A stretch of 13,285 bases of DNA from CAZEUZ01 sp964515805 (GTDB lineage Bacteria > Pseudomonadota > Gammaproteobacteria > Pseudomonadales > Cellvibrionaceae). Shown piece by piece: positions 9,414 to 13,285 of the stretch (positions are counted from its first letter, which is position 1; each line of letters starts with the position of its first letter). The stretch is from NCBI GenBank assembly GCA_964515805.1, contig CAZEUZ010000066.1:1-13285 (forward strand), given 5' to 3'. The notes below the pieces were generated by a model. That model ran no database searches. It had not been told where the DNA came from and saw nothing but the letters and a program-made list of their open reading frames with translations. A program made the translations under genes and the position numbers.

Positions 9414-9420
9414 TCCATCC
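9414..9420 (-). promoter_or_regulatory. Ribosome binding site of the bcsAB fusion gene
   Basis: The minus strand reads GGATGGA with 5 bases to the ATG at 9408-9406. It is the best Shine-Dalgarno-like sequence in the operon and supports this start. The ATG contained within it is in another frame. Confidence 0.55.
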
Positions 9421-9423
9421 AAC

Positions 9424-10176
9424 CTAAGCTAGGTCTTTTATTGTATCGTTTTGGGGACGAATCAAATTTTCTATCCTGCCCGCAAGTTCGTTGATATCCG
9501 CAGCGGCCCGGCTTTGAGGAGCATAGTCACCGACTAGAGATTTGTGGGAGAAAGCCTCTGGTACAGTTGAATCATAGTGAATATTACCCAGCAGTTGTTT
9601 GCCAAAAAGGTTTTCAACAATAATGGCCGAATCATTAGACAATGTTGAGCGAAGGTCTTTCTTATTGACGACCATATAGTGTTCATTTGCTATACGGTGT
9701 TCAGTATTGCGGGCCTGGCTAAATATGCTGCTATTACAAACTGTAGCGATGGATACAGGATCTGCAGACACAACTTCTAGCCCTATATTGAATAGCGGAG
9801 AATTGTGTTTGAACTGTATGTTAGTGGGAATATCTAAAATTATAACGCCGTTGACGCCATGTAGTTTATTTGCCTGACGTACTGTCGCTACGAGCAACTC
9901 TGCTGGTGTGGAGGGTACTGATGTATTAGGCGTAAGCAGAGTAAAATCTTGGTGTAATGAACAGGTGTGAATTTTTTGCTTTTCACCATTCGTTGCATCA
10001 CCAGTCTCAGCCTCTGTTTGCAAACCGGCACCAAAGTGAATTGGCAACAAACACAATGAAGACAACTCACACAATACCACAGTCACTCCACGTTGAAATA
10101 GAGAGGACGCTAAGCTTGCTGCAATAAAACTTTTTCCTACCCCTCCAGCAGTTGAATATACCGCAATACGTTTCAT
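9424..10176 (-). CDS. bcsQ: BcsQ, MinD/ParA-like P-loop protein of the cellulose synthase complex
   Basis: 250 residues beginning MKRIAVYSTAGGVGKS, a P-loop of the MinD/ParA class. Residues 10-16 are AGGVGKS: the P-loop lysine (K15) is kept, but the signature lysine of the deviant Walker A (KGGVGKT) is alanine (A10). VIILDIP (111-117) is the Walker B-like strand with D115, and VNKKD (170-174) fits the base-contact region of the fold. In E. coli, BcsQ is cytoplasmic, is needed for cellulose production and pairs with BcsR in the Bcs membrane complex; its own P-loop is also non-canonical. The protein is divergent, so the name rests on fold plus position between bcsR and bcsAB. The stop is 15 bases before bcsAB. 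Upstream there is a 100-base gap to bcsR and only a weak GGAAG about 15 bases before ATG. Confidence 0.85.
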   Translation of the reverse strand: MKRIAVYSTAGGVGKSFIAASLASSLFQRGVTVVLCELSSLCLLPIHFGAGLQTEAETGDATNGEKQKIHTCSLHQDFTLLTPNTSVPSTPAELLVATVRQANKLHGVNGVIILDIPTNIQFKHNSPLFNIGLEVVSADPVSIATVCNSSIFSQARNTEHRIANEHYMVVNKKDLRSTLSNDSAIIVENLFGKQLLGNIHYDSTVPEAFSHKSLVGDYAPQSRAAADINELAGRIENLIRPQNDTIKDLA

Positions 10177-10276
10177 AATTATGATTAATTCGCTTCCAAT
10201 TTATGTGTTCAAATACTCAATAGCATTGGTTGTTCTGCTTGCCTCAAACTTTGTTAATCCAGATTTTATCAGCAGG

Positions 10277-10483
10277 TTAACGTGTGATTTTTAAATAATC
10301 ACGATGTTTTGTTTGACTGTCGGCATCTGGATGGCCCGCTAGTTCTAAAATTTCTCTATAAAGGGGCCAATGAGTCAAGTGCTCAAGTTGATCTTCGTAC
10401 TCTTTGATATTTTGATAGTGAAGATTATCCACCCCCAGCTTGCCTGCCAGAGAGTCTATATCGTTATCTTTAATTTTATCCAT
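10277..10483 (-). CDS. bcsR: BcsR, small cytoplasmic cellulose synthase regulatory subunit
   Basis: 68 residues, first gene of the bcs operon. The pattern NDIDSLAGKLGVDNLHYQNI, then a helix ending HWPLYREI, aligns along its length with E. coli BcsR (NDIVALKQAF.LPDIDYADI, then RWPLLAEF). In E. coli, BcsR binds BcsQ, stabilises it and supports assembly of the c-di-GMP-responsive inner-membrane complex. Compared with the 62-residue E. coli protein, this one has a shorter N-terminus before NDI and a longer charged C-terminal tail (about residues 50-68). No signal peptide or membrane segment is present. The 100 bases between its stop and bcsQ hold no convincing gene or terminator. The start has no strong Shine-Dalgarno; GAG lies about 12 bases upstream. 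Confidence 0.85.
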   Translation of the reverse strand: MDKIKDNDIDSLAGKLGVDNLHYQNIKEYEDQLEHLTHWPLYREILELAGHPDADSQTKHRDYLKITR

Positions 10484-10874
10484 AAACGTAAAGCTCGATT
10501 GTTTTAATCAGCACAGTTACCAAGACAAGTATCATATCAAAGCGTCGATTAGAACGATATTGAAAATTTGGAAAGAGCTACGCTAAGTCAGCTAATAACG
10601 CGACATTTATTTTTATTTATCTCGATAAGTACCTTTATTTCAATTACTGCGGCCATCTAGATGCAGCACGTCATGGGACTGTGTTACCCTTCGCACTTTT
10701 CATAAGACAACGTGTATTTATCATTGCCACAGGTGTTATGGCGTTTACTTAATTTGTTTACTATTACAATAGCCCGCTGGACATTGATAACGTTTATCGG
10801 TTTGTTGTTAGTCAAAGCTGTCATTTTCACGTAACACCCGCAGTAATTTTCCTTAAAGAGTTTAATTTTTTCAT
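10484..10874. other. Divergent intergenic region between the bcs operon and the SulP gene
   Basis: 391 bases without a credible gene on either strand. It must contain the promoters for both the leftward bcs operon and, probably, the rightward SulP gene. It is AT-rich around 10608-10635. I see a candidate extended -10 for bcs (10531-10539) and an imperfect dyad GATAACGTTTATC (10786-10798) on the SulP side. TACAAT at 10765-10770 resembles a -10 box for SulP but has no matching -35. I see no c-di-GMP (GEMM) riboswitch core and no terminator hairpin. Confidence 0.7.
10531..10539 (-). promoter_or_regulatory. Candidate extended -10 promoter element for the bcs operon
   Basis: The minus strand reads TGATATGAT: an extended -10 (TGN followed by TATGAT, one mismatch to TATAAT), about 48 bases upstream of the bcsR ATG. 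No good -35 hexamer lies 16-18 bases further upstream, which an extended -10 can tolerate. Sequence match only. Confidence 0.35.
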
Positions 10875-12440
10875 ATGTTTTCCTTAATTGCTAATAATAA
10901 GCACAACGTCAAAAACGATGTGTTATCTGGTATTACTGTTGCACTGGCTTTGGTGCCAGAAGCGGTTGCGTTTGCTTTTGTCGCCGGAGTCGAGCCCATG
11001 GTTGGCCTGTACGCCGCTTTTATGATGGGCTTATTAACGAGTATTTTTGGTGGCCGTCCGGGTATGATTTCTGGTGCAACTGGAGCAACAGCAGTAGTGA
11101 TGGTCTCCCTCGTGGCCATGCATGGCCTACAATATCTGTTTGCTGCCGTACTGCTAGCAGGTTTATTACAGATCTTAGCCGGTCTCCTAAAACTGGGCAA
11201 ATATATCCGTATCGTACCGCACCCAGTAATGCTAGGCTTTGTCAATGGTCTGGCGATTGTGATTTTTCTGGCGCAGCTGGGGCAATTTAAAGTCGACAAT
11301 GCCCTGGGACAATCCGTCTGGATGCAGGGTTTAGAGCTTTACTTGATGATAGTGCTGATCATTATCACGATGTTGATCGTTCATTTTTTGCCAAAGCTCA
11401 CCACAGCTATTCCTGCTGGGCTAGTAGCGATTGTCGTGATTACTCTGGCAGTAATTGGTTTGGAGTTGGATACCCGCAATGTGATTGATTTTGTGCGCGA
11501 CATGTTGCCTGAGGATCAGGCGGCGAACGCCAGTTTAAAAGGCGAGTTGCCGAGTTTTGCGGTTCCGGCAGTACCTTTAACATGGGAAACTTTGTGGATC
11601 ATTTTGCCTTACGCTGCAATTATTGCCGCGATTGGTCTAATTGAATCACTCCTAACACTCACTTTGATCGATGAAATTACCAATACTCGCGGTCGGGGTA
11701 ACCGTGAGTGTATCGGTCAGGGCATTGCGAATACCACCAATGGTTTTTTTGGTGGCATGGGCGGTTGCGCTATGATTGGTCAGAGCATGATCAATATTAA
11801 TTCGGGAGGTCGTGGCCGTTTATCTGGCATTACTGCCGCAGTGGTATTGTTACTTTTTATTCTGTTTGGTTCATCCCTAATTGAAATCATCCCATTGGCG
11901 GCTTTAGTGGGTATTATGTTTATGGTGGTGCTGGGGACATTTGAGTGGTCTTCTTTGCGTTTAATCGGCAAAATTCCAGCAACGGATATGTTTATTATTG
12001 TACTGGTCTCTGCGGTAACAGTTGCCTCTGACCTTGCCATTGCGGTAATTGTCGGTGTCATTGTTTCAGCATTAGTTTTTGCCTGGAAACACGCTCAGCA
12101 TATTCAGGCTGATACCCATATCGATGAAAAAGGTCAAAAGGTTTATGACCTACGTGGACCGATCTTCTTCGGCTCAGTGGCCAATTTCAAAGAGTTATTT
12201 GATGTAGAAAATGACCCCGAGCATGTGGTCATTGAATTTAAACGCTCGCGAGTTAGTGATCATTCGGGGATTGAAGCCTTGGATAACCTCGCGGAAAAAT
12301 ATCAAAACACCGGCAAAACATTGCATCTGAGGCACCTAAGTGAAGAATGCCGTATCTTACTGAAACGAGCCGATGATCTATGTGAGGTAAATATGTTGGA
12401 AGATCCCAATTACCGCGTTGCTACAGACGAGCTGGGTTAA
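10875..12440 (+). CDS. SulP/SLC26-family inorganic anion transporter with C-terminal STAS domain
   Basis: 521 residues. The N-terminal transport domain has many hydrophobic helices and the family's conserved early segment (LSGITVALALVPEAVAFAFV, 17-36). Another conserved stretch runs from ESLLTLTLIDE (257-267) through GQGIANTTNGFFGGMGGCAM (281-300). A cytoplasmic STAS domain covers about 410-505, with DHSG (462-465) at the place where SpoIIAA-like domains have D-S-S-G. SulP proteins move sulfate, bicarbonate, dicarboxylates or other anions; the substrate cannot be read from the sequence. The start is typical for the family (MFSL... then NVKNDVLSG), but the nearest purine run, AAAGAG at 10855-10860, is 14 bases upstream, so the ribosome site is weak. 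It is transcribed away from the bcs operon and is followed after 86 bases by the SIMPL gene on the same strand. Confidence 0.93.
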   Translation: MFSLIANNKHNVKNDVLSGITVALALVPEAVAFAFVAGVEPMVGLYAAFMMGLLTSIFGGRPGMISGATGATAVVMVSLVAMHGLQYLFAAVLLAGLLQILAGLLKLGKYIRIVPHPVMLGFVNGLAIVIFLAQLGQFKVDNALGQSVWMQGLELYLMIVLIIITMLIVHFLPKLTTAIPAGLVAIVVITLAVIGLELDTRNVIDFVRDMLPEDQAANASLKGELPSFAVPAVPLTWETLWIILPYAAIIAAIGLIESLLTLTLIDEITNTRGRGNRECIGQGIANTTNGFFGGMGGCAMIGQSMININSGGRGRLSGITAAVVLLLFILFGSSLIEIIPLAALVGIMFMVVLGTFEWSSLRLIGKIPATDMFIIVLVSAVTVASDLAIAVIVGVIVSALVFAWKHAQHIQADTHIDEKGQKVYDLRGPIFFGSVANFKELFDVENDPEHVVIEFKRSRVSDHSGIEALDNLAEKYQNTGKTLHLRHLSEECRILLKRADDLCEVNMLEDPNYRVATDELG

Positions 12441-12526
12441 ATCACTGACTGGGAAAAGAAGCTTACAAAAGATTAGCCGACAACATGCGACCAAAGATCA
12501 CTGACTATGACTGAGGAAATCGTATT
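12441..12526 (+). other. Short intergenic gap with a 10-base direct repeat
   Basis: 86 bases between the SulP and SIMPL genes. ATCACTGACT occurs at 12441-12450 and again at 12498-12507. No hairpin with a T-run is visible, so the two genes could share a transcript. The second copy sits just before the ribosome binding site of the next gene. Confidence 0.5.
12513..12518 (+). promoter_or_regulatory. Ribosome binding site that fixes a TTG start
   Basis: GAGGAA with 8 bases before the TTG at 12527-12529. It is a good Shine-Dalgarno match and decides the start, because the TTG is followed directly by a signal-peptide sequence and no ATG or GTG in frame is as well placed. Confidence 0.65.
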
Positions 12527-13234
12527 TTGAAAAACATATTATTGAAGCTGGCAATCGTATTGCCCACATTATCATTTACACTTGGGTTTACAGGCGTCAC
12601 ATGGTCAAATGACCAATCCCTTGCCTATAATCGAGTTAATCTATCAACCAGTGCCAATACTCAGGTAGAAAACGATACCTTAATCGCCGTACTCTATATC
12701 CAGCGCGAAGGCACTAAATTGCCAGAACTGGCCGATGAAGTGAATCAACACATTGCTGAAGCTATCCAACAGAGTAAAAAAATATCCGGTATTGATTTGC
12801 AAACACTGGATTACCAATCCAACCCCATATACGACAAGCGGCGGCTATCAGGTTGGCGTGTTCGTCAATCTATTCGTTTAGAAAGTCAGGACACTGCCCG
12901 CTTGAGTCAGTTAATTGGTGACTTGCAGCGTCTATTGGCTGTTGAATCAGTTAACTACCAGATATCGGCCGAAAAGATGCGTGAAGTAGAGGAAACACTT
13001 GTCAAAGAAGCAATAGACACCTTTACGCAGCGAGCCAAGCTAATCACCAACCAATTTGGCTATAAGCATTATCGTTTGGTAGAAATCACTATCAATACAG
13101 CAGAAAAACCCAGGCATGGCATGCGCACACGTGGGCTAGCCATGCAAGCAGAAATGGCTTCGCCCGTTATTGAAGCCGGAAAGCGAGATATACGTATTAA
13201 TGTGAGCGGTACCATTGAAATGCGGACTGAATAA
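12527..13234 (+). CDS. Secreted SIMPL-domain (DUF541) protein
   Basis: 235 residues starting at TTG. Residues 1-27 are a probable Sec signal peptide (MKNILLKLA, then a hydrophobic stretch to about 24), so the protein is exported to the periplasm or lies in the envelope. The remainder fits the SIMPL/DUF541 pattern: an opening beta segment YNRVNLSTSA (34-43), a helix after EGTKLPEL (61-68), the YQSNPIYD region (96-103), GWRVRQSIRLES (109-120) and a long helix EETLVKEAIDTFTQRAKLI (155-173). Family members are periplasmic or secreted proteins of mostly unknown biochemical role; some are linked to oxidative stress. The usual length is about 230-250 residues, so it looks intact. Start supported by GAGGAA 8 bases upstream. 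It follows SulP on the same strand. Nothing in the sequence ties it to cellulose. Confidence 0.85.
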   Translation: MKNILLKLAIVLPTLSFTLGFTGVTWSNDQSLAYNRVNLSTSANTQVENDTLIAVLYIQREGTKLPELADEVNQHIAEAIQQSKKISGIDLQTLDYQSNPIYDKRRLSGWRVRQSIRLESQDTARLSQLIGDLQRLLAVESVNYQISAEKMREVEETLVKEAIDTFTQRAKLITNQFGYKHYRLVEITINTAEKPRHGMRTRGLAMQAEMASPVIEAGKRDIRINVSGTIEMRTE

Positions 13235-13285
13235 TTGTGGCCTTGTTCTACATTATCATTAAGCCAAGCCTTTATAGAGGACTGG
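13235..13285. other. Right-edge non-coding stretch
   Basis: 51 bases after the SIMPL stop. I see no terminator hairpin and no gene start. Confidence 0.5.

Noticed and set aside
10484..10874. c-di-GMP (GEMM) riboswitch upstream of bcs
   Set aside because: No conserved GEMM core sequence on either strand by eye; c-di-GMP control is already explained by the PilZ domain.
10871..11299. 142-codon open frame antisense to the SulP gene
   Set aside because: Lies wholly opposite the strongly conserved N-terminal SulP segments; its composition (Thr/Ala/Pro/Ile-rich, no domain) is that of a frame shadow.
13235..13285. Terminator hairpin after the SIMPL gene
   Set aside because: GGCCTT and AAGCC could pair only imperfectly across about 17 bases and no T-run follows.

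Overview
The window carries most of a bacterial cellulose synthase (bcs) operon on the minus strand, read from about 10480 leftward off the left edge. A divergent two-gene block lies on the plus strand at the right. BcsR and BcsQ, Sec signal peptides, an outer-membrane beta-barrel and a periplasmic TPR scaffold together point to a Gram-negative bacterium, most likely a gammaproteobacterium. No rRNA or housekeeping marker is present to fix the genus, and I see no tRNA, CRISPR array, insertion sequence or phage gene.

Minus-strand order from the operon start: bcsR (10483-10277), bcsQ (10176-9424), one 1481-codon gene encoding BcsA fused to BcsB (9408-4963), a TPR-only BcsC half (4926-2398), a separate beta-barrel BcsC half (2341-950), and bcsZ, a GH8 endoglucanase cut by the left edge (939-1). 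Gaps are 100, 15, 36, 56 and 10 bases, consistent with one transcript.

How it works together: BcsA polymerises UDP-glucose into beta-1,4-glucan and pushes it through the inner membrane, gated by c-di-GMP on its PilZ domain. BcsB receives the chain on the periplasmic side. The TPR protein would span the periplasm and recruit the barrel, which passes the chain through the outer membrane. BcsZ trims misplaced glucan. BcsR and BcsQ are cytoplasmic assembly and regulatory subunits.

The unusual point is architecture. Two subunits that are separate in E. coli (BcsA, BcsB) are fused, while one that is normally a single chain (BcsC) is divided into two proteins, each with its own signal peptide. The fusion resembles AcsAB of Komagataeibacter. 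The split resembles the AlgK/AlgE division of the alginate system. The presence of bcsR and bcsQ is an E. coli-type trait.

A 391-base divergent intergenic region (10484-10874) holds a candidate extended -10 promoter for the bcs operon. To its right are a SulP/SLC26-type anion transporter with a STAS domain (10875-12440) and a secreted SIMPL-domain protein starting at TTG (12527-13234). Neither has a known link to cellulose.
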